This document shows, one piece after another, positions 45,570 to 56,999 of a stretch of 64,000 nt of DNA. The position numbers and the translations under genes were made by a program. Within the stretch, counting starts at the first letter, position 1, and each line of letters starts with the position of its first letter. A model generated the notes under the pieces. The model saw only the letters and a program-made list of their open reading frames with translations, was not told where the DNA came from and searched no databases. Location: NCBI GenBank assembly GCA_030704615.1, contig CM060731.1, forward strand, positions 26,164,001 to 26,228,000, given 5' to 3'. Source of the stretch: Takakia lepidozioides. Taxonomy: Eukaryota; Streptophyta; Takakiopsida; Takakiales; Takakiaceae.

Positions 45570-45736
45570 GTGCACATTATCCCTTGCCACTCCCCCAAAC
45601 AAACACACACAAACTACACAAGCACTTAACACGTCTGTAGTCTCTACACCTGGAGACTCCCGTTGCGAAGAAGAGGAGGAGGCGCTGCATCTCGGCCTTA
45701 TACTATACCACCCTGAGGCAACGAGCTGTTGCGGCG

Positions 45737-48700
45737 ATGGGGAGGAAGAAGGACACTCGAGGGGGAGGCGTTGGTGGTGGTGGTGGTGGTAGAGGAAAGC
45801 TGCGGACGGAGAAGGTAAGTTGTAGTTTTGTTTTTTTTCATGACCTGCACTTAGGCATATGCGCCATCGCATAAGCCCCACCAAGCTGCTCCTAATCTAG
45901 CACCTCCGCCGGCGCAGATGCCTAAGTCACTTCAACTCTCACAAGTTTGCGAATCTCCACACATACACACAACCGTCTCCGCCGGCGGAGACAACTCATT
46001 CCCCTTGGTTTTTTCTGATGCTTGGAAGGGCTGGGCTGCCACCTCCGCCGGCGCATACCGTTGGAGCTGGGATGCTCACATGTTTCAGGAAGTGCTCCTC
46101 TACTCCCATCCGTTTATTTTTTGTATGCTCATACGTTGCTGATGCTCCGAGCGGGTTGGGCTGGCGTATCCGCCGGCGCATACCTGTGCAGCAGGGCTGC
46201 TCAAATGTTTCAGGAAGTTCTCCCCTTTTCCATCTCCTTTGTTTTTCCGCATGCTTAAAAGTTGCTGATGCTCCGAGTGGGCTGCGCTGGCATATCCGCC
46301 CGGCGCATACCCATTGAGTACATTCTTTTTTGCTCAGCTCATAGGTTTCAGGAACCTCCGCAAGCGTCTCCGCCGGCGGAGACACTTGGAGCTTGGTTTT
46401 TTTTGCATATTCCCTGTGTTACGGAAGCTCCAAAGCGCCAAGGCTGCCACCTCTGTCAACGCAGACCCGTGCAGCAGGGTTGCTCACATATTTCAGGAAG
46501 TTCTCCCCCCTTCCATCTCTTTTGTTTCTCCGCATTCTCATAAGTTGTTGATGCTCCGAGCGGGCTAGGCTGCCATATCCGCCGGCGCATACCCATTGAG
46601 CACAATCTTTTTTTGCTTAGCTCCTAGGTTTCAGGAACCTCATGCAAGCATCTCCGCCGGCGGAGATGCTTGGAGCTTGGTTTTTTGTTGTATATTCCTT
46701 GTGTTACGTAAGCTCCAAAGTGTCGAGGCTGCCACCTCCGTCGGCGCAGACGCTTGGGGAACCTTCCCTATTTTGGTTGATCGCAGTATTCAAGTATCTC
46801 AAAGCTTCTACGTTGCCACCTCCACAACTCCACATGCTTCCATAGGCCTAGTTTGATCTTTCAAGGTGCTCTTGTATGTTTGGCTACAACCTCCCTTCCA
46901 TGGTATGCGCCGGCGCATATGCTTGGAGCTCCTTGAGCAAAAATTTCTTCAAGGGCCTCAATCTTGTCAAATTTTGAGTTGATTGCACATATGTGTCATA
47001 TGCGCCGGCGTAGGTGGTCGGAGGTCCTCTGTCGGGATGCTCAGGCCTGTATTCTGCTCCAAGTTGTAAGCTTTGAAAGACAAGGATATTCATGGAATTA
47101 GTTGACTATCCAAATTCATTTGTTTTCTTCATGCAACCATGACACTGAACTGCTCTTTTTACATATTATACATTCACACATGTGCTCTTCTCATACACTG
47201 ACATCTTGAACTGTTTTGGTCTATGGAATTAGGAAATTACTACTACAACTGAAGCTGTGGAGGCCGGGACGCTTGCAACCATTATTGATGACATTGATGC
47301 AGGGAATTGGGGGGCAGATGAGTATGAAGATGATACAACATCTAGTGATCCTCTTTATCTAGATGCCAAACAGGCATATTTCTGGAAAAGAAACAAGATC
47401 TGAATGTAACTTACAGGTCCCTCCTCATTGAGGATGGAGTTATGGACATTCCATTGTGTCGCATGATTTCTATGCAGGTTGTTAGGCCGCCCTTGCCAAC
47501 GACATCCTAAAGCTTAGATGAGACTTCTATTCTGGATACCATCCAGGAGCAGCCGTGTTCTATGTTTCTGTTGAGGGATTGATGGATCTACTATAGATGT
47601 AGGTCCTGATATCATCTCTACATGGGATAGTCATTGGAAAACAGTCAATGATGAGTTTGAGAAGTATCTTGAGTCCAAGCCAAAGTTGCATCATCTTGGG
47701 GGAAGATGTTTCATGTCTGGGATGGGAATCATAGGCTTCAAGCATGGTATCCTATATCAATGAAGTTCATGGGGCCAACTTGTCAAGACATGTCTGTGTG
47801 ACAAGTTGGGTGCTCAATGCGGACATTGAAAATCGTGGTTCCCTCAGGTCCATCATGGATGGAGTGAATGTGTGAGTTTCCTTTCTATTCTTCATTTACT
47901 TTCATGTTCAATGTTGTCATGTTCTTGCTCAATGGATGTACATATACACATCTTCTTTCTAATGATCATATTTTATATGTGCAGGGCAACAGAGAGGGCA
48001 CATGTTACATCCAAATTTGTGCACTTGGTTTGCAAGGTCAATATGATTGGCCTTACACCTATCTCTGAATGGAAGAATGTATTGAGGAAAGAGCAATACG
48101 ACGAATGCATCAAGAAAGCAGGAAAGACTTGGTATAACCTAACAGTCCCATGCAATGACAGAGATTTTGTACAAGGTAACATCATGTCTTAACCAAGTTT
48201 CATTCTTTGCATCCATAGACAAGATTCACCTCTGGTTCATGTTATGAACTGTTTTGGTTCTTTTGGCAGCATGATATTGTTGAGGCCCAACGCATGGGGG
48301 GAAGCTTACAAACTTGCTGAGGGCCAAAGAGTCAAGAGGGCCTTGAAGATACAATGAGACAGGCTGGATTGAAAGCAAGGGAGCAACACAAGAGTCAGCT
48401 TGTGAAGTTGCTTCCTATTGCTGATCCAACCCTTGGAGAGGGGTTTCTCCAAGAAGTTAAACTGCATTGGTCATGTGTAAAGGCAGGATTAGAGGAAATG
48501 ACCCAAGAGAAAATGGTGAACATTGCTACCGCCCGGGTGGATCCTGAAGAAAAGGTGGAATGGCTACATATATGGAATGGAGACCAAACACTTCACGACC
48601 GTAATTTTTTTCCACCCGGGCCTATCAGTGGGCCAACACTTGATCCTTGGCTGAATAGAAGGACTTTTTGGTGGCAGGTACATATACAATCACTATCTCT

Positions 48701-49335
48701 CAATGCAATTAATTCATTTTGTTGATAACACATTAACATAGTTATTTAACTGACTGTATTTTCTGGCAGCTTCGCAAGGTTGCCTTGGCTCAGTTTGCCT
48801 TGTACACCACTCAGCTTGGCCAATTTCATGTTGCCTTTGGAGGAAGGAGAGAGTGAGAGTCTGGGAGACTACATGGATACATAGAAGATGACTCATTTCA
48901 ATGAGTTGTTTCATAGAGAGTTCTCATTGCCAAAGGGGCCATTCAGAGGCAATGATTGGGAACAACAAACAGTGGGGAGAAGGTGGTGAGACGGATTTTT
49001 ATTCAGGTACCATCTTTCCATTGCATTGTACATGGATAGTGTATACACCTTGTAAGTCAAAAATGTCTATGCTTCAAGTATTTTTCTAGTACATTGGGAT
49101 ATACATGTTTCTTAACGTGCTTGTTCAATTGTTGAACAGGTTGCATAAATATTTGTCTCCACAATAACTTTGAATGTGTTTGTATTTTAGGTACATGAGA
49201 TTTGTGCTTGTACCGAGTGACCGACTTAAGGCTGAGCCCAAGTTTCTGATGGCCTGGAAGTTTGGTGCTCAACAAGCTTCCATGTACACACCTGCAATTG
49301 AGGAAGATTGGGGTGTGGAACACCGGGAAAGGGGG
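45737..49335 (+). pseudogene. ParB/sulfiredoxin-like multi-exon gene, N-terminal and middle parts, broken
   Basis: Exon 1, 45737..45814, reads MGRKKDTRGGG, a Gly run and KLRTEK, ending at AAG/GTAAGT. Exon 2 starts at 47233 after TTAG with an acidic stretch (ATIIDDIDAGNWGADEYEDD). Then in different frames come VMDIPLCRMISMQVVRPPLP, SLDETSILDTIQEQP and FHVWDGNHRLQAW. This order (P-L..., L-D-E...I, D-G-N-H-R-L-x-A) fits a ParB/Srx-type domain. More exon-like blocks follow: 47985..48173, about 48350..48677 (EEKVEWLHIWNGDQ), 48770..48860, and 49192..49320. There are several frame changes (near 47398, 47508, 47573, 47705) and stops. Just upstream is a methyltransferase-like fragment. ParB-methylase fusions are known from phages and mobile elements, so both may be parts of one family. 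The ParB call is by pattern only. Confidence 0.45.
45905..47030. repeat. Array of CCGCCGGCG-centred palindromes in an intron
   Basis: About a dozen short GC palindromes of three types occur at roughly 45907, 45977, 46042, 46160, 46292, 46368, 46575, 46651, 46735, 46905 and 47002. The types are GTCTCCGCCGGCGGAGAC, TATCCGCCGGCGCATACC and TATGCGCCGGCGCATAT. They are embedded in diverged copies of a unit with GCTGATGCTCCGAG(C/T)GGG and TTTCAGGAAGT. The array fills the intron between the first two exons of the ParB-like gene. Confidence 0.75.
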
Positions 49336-49449
49336 GGGGTTGGTAGACTACGTTAGTGTAGTAATGATACCGGGTTAGTCATGTAGTAATGGCAACAAGT
49401 TTAACTGAATAAAAACAGTTTATTAACAAAAAAGTAGAGGTTGCTTCAT

Positions 49450-49570
49450 TGAATAGAGCATGGCTTGTTGGTAAGGTTGTGGTGTATTTTCCACTAGGTT
49501 GCGGGTTCAAACCTGCCCCCGCCAATGAGAGCGGGGGGAAAGGGGGGCGAGGGCCAAGGCCAAATGTGAA
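49450..49570 (+). repeat. tRNA-related SINE-like repeat
   Basis: TGGCTTGTTGGTAAGG (A-box-like) and, about 45 bp on, GCGGGTTCAAACCTG (a good B box), then GC-rich DNA. Overlapping open frames on both strands here are chance. Confidence 0.45.
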
Positions 49571-50202
49571 ATGTGAACCTTTTTTATACACTCTGGCGTT
49601 ATTGCTTTTTGGACTACATGGGTTACACGTGGATCCTCAGAAGATGGTTGTACGATTGACATGTTATTTTGTGGCGGCGCCTTCATAATACAATATAAAG
49701 TAAGTGATAAAGTAACTAAATATTTTGTTATGGGTGTCTTAATCAATTTATTGGTTTTAGAGTCAATTGTCGCCACAAATACTTGTACTCATTACTCATA
49801 CATGAGCAATCAAAGAACAAATCAACATACATGTCATGGGATTTGATTGTAAATTGTGCCGTCTAGTGTGTCAGTTCATAGTTGGACGATTAATCAACGA
49901 TTGGTTGTAAAATAAATGGAAACATGCAGAGCATTTATGTTTCATATGCTCATAAGAAAGCAGTACATTGGATTCTAAGATCTCAACAACGGCGCCGTCG
50001 TCTTAAAAATAGGGGATAGTCCATTTAGTTGTTTCTGTCAGAGAATAATATGGATGGAGCACATGCCTCAAAAAATTTGGACCTTCTGGATTGATGATAC
50101 ACATAAGTAATGTAAGCCATTTAATGTATTTGCATAAGGTCTTGCAAGATGTGCGCTTTCATTCATTTTGCATCTTCTCTCAAACTTTGAGGGCATTGCC
50201 AA
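49570..50202. other. No gene seen
   Basis: AT-rich DNA between the SINE-like repeat and the MULE. It may hold the left terminus of the MULE, but I could not identify terminal inverted repeats. Confidence 0.3.
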
Positions 50203-53200
50203 ATGTCTACACCAAAATATGCATTGCTTTCATGTCCACCTGATGCAAAAGTGGTTCGTTATCCTTGCAATGGAAACAAGTGCATAATCCCAAAACCTTG
50301 GTTATGCAATAGATTCAAACTTGTTCCGGGTTCAGTTTTTTTGGAGGATGATGGAGATGATGATGCCTCCACAGTGTTGTTTCCAGTTTTCAATGACGGC
50401 CAAAAGCAATGGGAGTTGTTTCCAGACACTTTCTCCAAGTACCGTGTCACAGGTACGAGCTATACACAGTCACATGATGAGAGGCACACTTCTATTGCAA
50501 GAAAGAACGATCAAGCTGCAACAAATGGAGTTGTAAATTGAAGGAGGAGGTTGCAGATTCGGCGAGTTTGGGGTCTCATAATTCGGATTGTGTTGAGGTT
50601 TCTAAGAGTGTATTTTGTGGATCTCAACCTTCCTCATCTGCTCATACGGTCTTGCTTCACGACATGAAGCCTCGGAAAACTCCATTGAACAACACCACGT
50701 CTGATTGCTGCGAATCTGCAAGAGGTTTATCTTCATCTCCACAACTAGCAGGGGAGGCTACAACTGCATTTCCTTCTGGTGTGTTGTCCATTTTGAGTAT
50801 CTTGGCCACTGCTCGGAGGAATGGATCAAAAGGAGAGCTTTCTACCTTGGACTATAGTCACATTCCAGTGCATCGTGTTCGGTGTCTTCCTCGAGCTTTT
50901 GATGGAAAAGTGATCCATGAAACCCCCCCGTGGTCAAACTACGTACGGACCGTGGTTCACAGTCCCTCCAAGGCATGGACCGCAAGTTTGATGGTCATCC
51001 TTGGTGCAAGACCAATACCTACAATATGTCTGGTGTTCCAGATCATGTGAAATGTAGTAAGGTTCTTTGTTGGAAAGCTCATATGTCAAAGCAGCACTTG
51101 CCCCTTCTTCAAGAAAGAAGGAGAACGGAATGACCGCTATTAGGAAGGCAATGCAGACAAGGTGTTCATTGCAGGAGCCCAAGTTCCATTCAACCAGTTC
51201 AAGTGTAGTTTCTGCAAAGAAAGACCTTTCTGTGAGGCGCATTGTGGGGCAAGAATGTGTACTGTCACAAGTTCCCCTCCAACATATACACGTGTTGCAG
51301 TTCACGTTGGGTTTCATAACCATCCATGTGCCAAGGGCGAGAATAGAGAGGCTGCGGAAAATGCATCAAGCATGATTCAAGAGCACGTTAAGATGAAGCC
51401 ATGGTCGACCCCGGGAGCTATTTCCTTGTCAATGGCCCAGAAGCTCTTGATTGATCGAGTTCTTGTGGCTGATGGCACAGAGACAGTACGTCTTGAGGGA
51501 GAGGCTTTGGAAGCTATTCTTGAAGAGTTTGCTCATGTTTGTAGCCCCAATGTGAAAAACAAGGTCGCATCTGCACGTGTCAATTCCATCATGTCCATAT
51601 TGGAGTTGAAGCGTCTAAGTACATACCATTTCATTCACAACAATCTCCTTCCAGGCCAACATATTTCTCATCTCCCCCATGTTTTCAAGATGTCTGTTGC
51701 TGGTCCCGGGAGTGGTGTTGATTGTGCGTCGCATGAGTGAGGGGGATCTATGCACAAGTTGGGTAGTATTTGACCATGTCAAACGCATCAAGGATTGGAC
51801 AACTCTTGCGTGTCATGTCTATGAACCATATGTCAAGTGAATGATGACCATTGCCATTTGCGATATGAAAACAAAGGATGCAGATGCTCAGGTGTTATTC
51901 TGGGAGATGATCAATGAACAAGCAAAACTTGCTGGCTTGAACAAACCAAATTTTGCTGGCTTCATGGCGGATGCAGCACGAGCGAATTGGGCTGCTGTTC
52001 AAAGGGTTTATGGATCTGATCCTAATGTCCCAATGGAAGGTAAAGAAAGAACATGTTTATATCATTGGGCTGAAAGCCTCCGAAGACACACCAACGACTA
52101 TATCTTGGAGGACTTCCGTGAAAGGCACACTCACCTCTGTTATGAATGGAAAGATAGTGCTACCTTGGAGGATGCTACAACCACATACATTGCAATTCGG
52201 GCTTGGTGGCTCTCTTCAGGAGCATGCACAGAAAAGAGTCTGCCAAAACTGGATTCATGGCTTGCATGGTGGCACTACAAATATCGAACGTGGGGCCAAT
52301 GGATGAGAGAGGACATGGATGTGGAGGCAGATGCAGATATGCCTACCACTAATTTGTCTGAGGTAGTCCATTCTGCTTGGTGGAAGACAGCAGGCAATGG
52401 GAAAAAAATGAAGGTGGATCTATATGAGGCCACCATGCATGACATGTCACGAGCTCTTTTGCAGCAGGCAACATTTTACAGGCACACCACAGGAAAGACA
52501 TGGGGGACGGGGCCCGACAAAGAGGAGCTCATGTTGCGTCAAGCAGCTAGATCTAATAGCCCAGCAAAAATGGGTAAGGTTGTACGTGGCATAACAGCTG
52601 GAACACCCATGCACACAAGGGGGGTTCAATTGGAGGGAGACAATCGCACTATTCCAGTCAAATGCAAGTTAGGCGATGAGCATGGTGGGCCAAACGAATC
52701 TTGGAGGTGTGATATGAATGTAAAGACTGTTCCAGTGCGCGCCACTGGGATGCCCAGTCCACACCAAGCATCTAGGTTTGTCAGCTCCAAATCAAGTCAT
52801 GACATTCCTGGTTCTTCGACTTTCTGTGAGACAAATCCACATGTTGTTATCCCTCCTCAGCCAATGCAATGGGGAAATCAAGTGAGAGAGACACAAAACT
52901 TTTCTGATGCATTGTTCAGGATTCAGCGGACAGGTCCTGCTTCCATGGTTCGTTGTTCTGCCTTGGTTGGAGTTCCAAGGATAAATGCAAAGCGCTCATT
53001 AGGAAAGGTAAAGGAAGTCCTTCACCTTGCTTCACTGGCAAGTTACTAGCACCGAACATGAAAGAACCAAAACTGCAAGTTTTTGGTTTTGCCCCATAGA
53101 TGTTTTGTCGTGTGTTGGAGGGACCGTGCCATCCTATTGCTTGGAAAACCGGGTATACCTAACGTGTGGCCTGTGAAGGTTGGAACCAACCTTACACAAG

Positions 53201-53736
53201 AAGAGGTGGACAACTTGACCCTTGCAGGTTTTCGACTAGTCCATCCTCCCAACGTTCCTGATCCAAACTTTCCTGTGGGACCACTTCCAGTGGAACAACA
53301 TATTCATCAAGGTGTTGTCCTTCCTATGGGTAAGTATCCCACTACACGCTATGGGGTGCGCATTCGGCGTCGGGATCCGACTCCTCGACACTTGAGTCGC
53401 CAAGAGTCAGCGTAGACTCTTATTGCTGAGGTTCGTGGATTCAGAAACGTGCCTCAGCCAGGTTATTGGAGAATTTACCAGCTACAAACAGAGGGATCTA
53501 CCAGAGCAGGATTGGTTTACAATGTATACATTGGTCAGTTTCCATCTTGTGATTGTCCCGACTTTGATGAGCTATCTGTCAAGAAGAAAAGACAAACATA
53601 TCTACCTTGTAAGCACATGTACTTCATGTACAATGTGCATCTAGGTTGCGCCGGGGCTTATGAGATCCACCAACCTTCCCTTAGCCAGTTAGAGGTTAGG
53701 GCTATGCTAAAGAAGGACCCTAGTTCAACTTCTTAG
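50203..53736 (+). pseudogene. MULE (Mutator-like) transposase with SWIM zinc finger, broken
   Basis: Successive plus-strand frames encode one transposase. 50203..50541 and 50538..51050 are the polar N-terminal part. About 51165..51330 holds a Cys/His DNA-binding finger (FKCSFCKERPFCEAHC, then VAVHVGFHNHP). 51841..53049 is the catalytic core: AICDMKT, FMADAARANWAAVQRVYG (second Asp), CLYHW (the C2H insert) and NLSEVVHSAW (catalytic Glu). 53083..53736 ends with the SWIM finger CDCPDF...CKHMYF at 53548..53625. Such enzymes cut and paste elements with 9-11 bp target duplications. Lesions: frame changes near 50540, 50930-51160, 51715 and 53440, a TAG or TGA between blocks, and an in-frame TGA at 51838..51840 directly before MMTIAICDM. 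Terminal repeats were not found. The type resembles MULEs that I recall from lycophytes and mosses. Confidence 0.8.
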
Positions 53737-53739
53737 TGA

Positions 53740-56100
53740 CACATGAAATGCACAAAAAAGAACCTCTAACTTGTGCCGTTCATTTTCATGCATGTGACAT
53801 GTAATTATCTTGTTACTACTTTATTCCAAACATGACACATAACATTTGTTAGTACAGAAGTTCCTATTTTGGTTAAAATGGAACTTGTGTACCTGTCATA
53901 CAAGTTTTCAAATTATAGAACTGCTTGGCATTACAAACAGACATGCAATGTGGTGGTTCCAAACATGACACATATGCATTTGTAGTACAAAAGTCCATAT
54001 TTTGGTTAATATGAAACTATTTTCCTTGAATACAAGTTTGCAAACTATTACTTTGGCCAGAGATCTTGTATTCTCTTCAGTTTAAGGTGGTGCATTAGTT
54101 GGAGTTAGTGGTCACATGCATCTTTGACCATTGACTACTGATTTTCTTAGCTAAGATTTTTTTTATTTTTTTCTATATACATATGATGTAACATTTGCAT
54201 ATGCAATAAATACGTCATATTCTATGTTATATAACTCCACTGCATACAATCTACAATGTGTGTCTACAAATTTGTCACATGCATATACAATAAGGGATTT
54301 TGTGCATGCATGCACGCAACCTGTGCATATGGAATAGCAACCCCCCTTCTACTTTGATTGCGTTCTGTTGGAGACGATATGTTGGACGCCATGGCGCAGG
54401 GCATACCACAAACACTCAAGGTTTTTTGAGTTTACCCTTGCTTGAATTGTGATCTGTACATGCTTTAGAATTCAACACTGACATGGATAGCAACTGTGAA
54501 GACCTACCACTCACCTGCTGCATCCTCACTAACACACATCGCTATGTGGTGGTTTTTGGGATGGGCACAGGTGAGGGTCTTCACTTGTCTTGATTCCTTG
54601 AAGCTTGCAGCTCCTGTTCTTGCAAATGTGGATATTGCTGCTGCCTAAGCTGTTGATGCCATTTGCTATTTCAAATTGCCACCATGCCGCTTCAGACCTG
54701 CTCCAAGATGGCTCCAATGAGGATCTGCTTCTCTCCTTACCCCTGTTTCTGGTTTTTTACAACCACATTTGCATGTGTAGGAGTTAAGCTATGAAGGGTA
54801 CAAGGGTACAAAATAGCAGTTATTACTCTGACTGCTTTGATACTTGGCTCTGAAATGAAACTTCTTGGTATGAATTTGATGGATCAAAAGGATAGGCTTT
54901 GATAGATAACACACATTCTTCAAGGCCCTCATATCATTTTGGTTTCATGGCTTGATAACAAACAGGGGTTTCTGAGCTGCTCTTTCACCTTGGCAGAGCT
55001 ATTTTATGAGGCCTTAAAATACCATTCCAGGCCTATACCTGCTCAAGGGGGCTCAACCCTGTTGTTTCTTCTTCCTTTTTAAGAATCTTGCTTGTATCTT
55101 GGTTCTGAAACATCAACTTCAAACCAGTACTGTTTCTTAGGGAAGTGAAATGCTCAAGACCTGGATTTTGTTTGCCTTGGCCCGTTAAAGACTCTCAATT
55201 TAAAGGCCTGGCTGCAGACAGGGTTCTTCTGAGTTTCTTTGTTAACTCAGATCTTTGGAGGTTCTAGAATACCACTCAAGACCTAGATCTGATTTGGAAC
55301 ACTCAACCTTGCATAGGTTTCATGTTTACTGCTTGTGGTTTGGCATTGATACATCACCAAACTAGCTTTGGAATGAAACCTCTCAGCTTGACTCTATTGT
55401 GTCAAACAAGTACGCCTTGTTTAGGGAACACACACACTCATTAAGGCTCTCATAGCAGTCTGAATTTGAGGGCTGATAGCAGGCAAATTTGGGATAATTT
55501 GCCTTGCTTCTGTTTTATGATTCCTGCTTGTGACACGACACTGAAACGTCACCTTCAGGCCAGCAATAGCCTCTAGGGAGAAGACTTGTTCAAAACCTAG
55601 ATGTTGGCATGCAGCCTCATGATATATACCATGTCTTGAACCATGCCAATAGGGCAAGAGGAAACATGATGTAAACCAGCAAATGCTTAAGGCATATTTG
55701 TTTGACTGTTTCAAACTCAACTTGAATTGTTTTTGAGCATGAGTCTTGGGGACTGTCCCAAGACCTGCAATCTGGTTTTCACAACTTGTTTTGCTAAGGT
55801 GTTGTGTCTACTTGCAAATACTTAAGGCATGAATGGCTGGCTGTTTCAACTTGAAGTGCTATGAGCTTGATTCTGGGAAATATCCCCAACCTGCAATCTG
55901 GTTTTTGAAATGAGTTTGTGAAATGAGTTTTTGAAATGATGGTGCAAACTATGGTGCTTTCATGATATGACTGACCTGGAATCCCACCTCCCACCCTGTT
56001 TTTCAGAGACCCTGAAATGTAATGGGGTATTCAAATGAGATTGTAAACATGAAAGGGAATGTTAGATGGTGCCCTGTAAAGGGCTGTTTGTTTTTTCAAT
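53740..56100. repeat. Gene-free stretch with diverged repeats
   Basis: 53.75-54.35 kb is AT-rich with a doubled segment: GACACATA(A/T)...TTTGTTAGTAC and TTTTGGTTAAAATG at 53825-53880, again at 53960-54020. From 54.8 to 56.0 kb words like TCTGAAATGAAACTT, CTCAAGACCT(A/G)GAT and GGGAAATATCC/GGGAAGTG recur at intervals of about 200-250 bp. This suggests an old, highly diverged tandem array. No coding frame is supported. Confidence 0.45.
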
Positions 56101-56228
56101 GACAATGACCTTAGCGGTCTTGTCCATGTCTTGACATGACATGTATATCTTCCCTTTTTTTTTTGCTGTTCACAAAAGTAAACAAACCACAAGGGAGAGA
56201 GGGTGCAGAAAAAGTTAAAAGATTGTAC

Positions 56229-56960
56229 TCATAAGACATTGTTTGCCGTAGCCTTGTGCCCATTGACCCCGCGCCTAGTTTGAGCGGAAACAAAAGGGAC
56301 AGAACCTACCTGTGTCAGGGGCTGACGTTGGTAGTAAGACTTACCTTCATATATAGAATTAATCTGGGTTTTCCAGATATCCTCTACAAATCCCTTCACA
56401 CAAGCATCAAACTGTTGTGTGTGATTTGCCCAATAACTAGGCCTCAGGAGGGCCTCGGCTTTTGGCTCAGCCTTGAGACTTTCAAAGTTGGTAAACAGAG
56501 GTACAGGCACAATTCCCTTGATAGATTTGAAGAGAGCGTCTCTTTGGTGAGAGAACCCCGGACAGTGTACCAGAAAATGAGTATTGTCTTCAGATTGCCC
56601 ACACAACGGGCAATTGCACTCTCCATTTCCTCTTTGCTTCTATTTGCTGTTCAAAGGTAGGCTTCTTGCCCTGAGTTTAATCCAAGATGTCCTCCCCATG
56701 TCACTGACTGGAAACAAGTTCAGGGAAGTTTTCTGCCTAACTTCATTTTCATCAGACAATCTCATGGCAACAGACATGGCTTTAGACACTACAGCCTCTA
56801 AGTCAGATTTATCAACCCATATTGCAGATCCGTACTCCAAGGCAGGTCTAATAATGCGACAAAGCATGGTTTTCTTAACCTCAGAGTTGACCCCTCTGCA
56901 GAAAAAGTTAAAAAGAGAGAGGGAAGATATTCACGTCATGTCAAGACATGGACAAGACCC
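56229..56960 (-). pseudogene. LINE reverse transcriptase C-terminal region, copy 1
   Basis: From 56870 down the minus strand reads IIRPALEYGSAIWVDKSDLE and LNLFPVSDMG. In a second frame follow CPLCGQSEDNTHFLVHCPGF, SYWANHTQQFDACVKGF, EDIWKTQINSIYEGKSYYQ and GVNGHKATANNVL. RPALEYGS.IW and the C-x2-C-G-x2-E-x-T-H-x4-C knuckle are typical of the end of non-LTR retrotransposon ORF2. The two frames need one shift near 56610. The element is 5' truncated near 56960. Closely related copies are at 59077..59900, 60120..60545 and 25785..26023. Confidence 0.7.
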
Positions 56961-56999
56961 ATAAGGGTCATTGTCAATTAAAGACATAAACAACCCTGG

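Noticed and set aside
49449-49688. 79-codon plus frame and opposite 89-codon frame
   Set aside because: Both overlap the tRNA-related repeat and show no protein motif.
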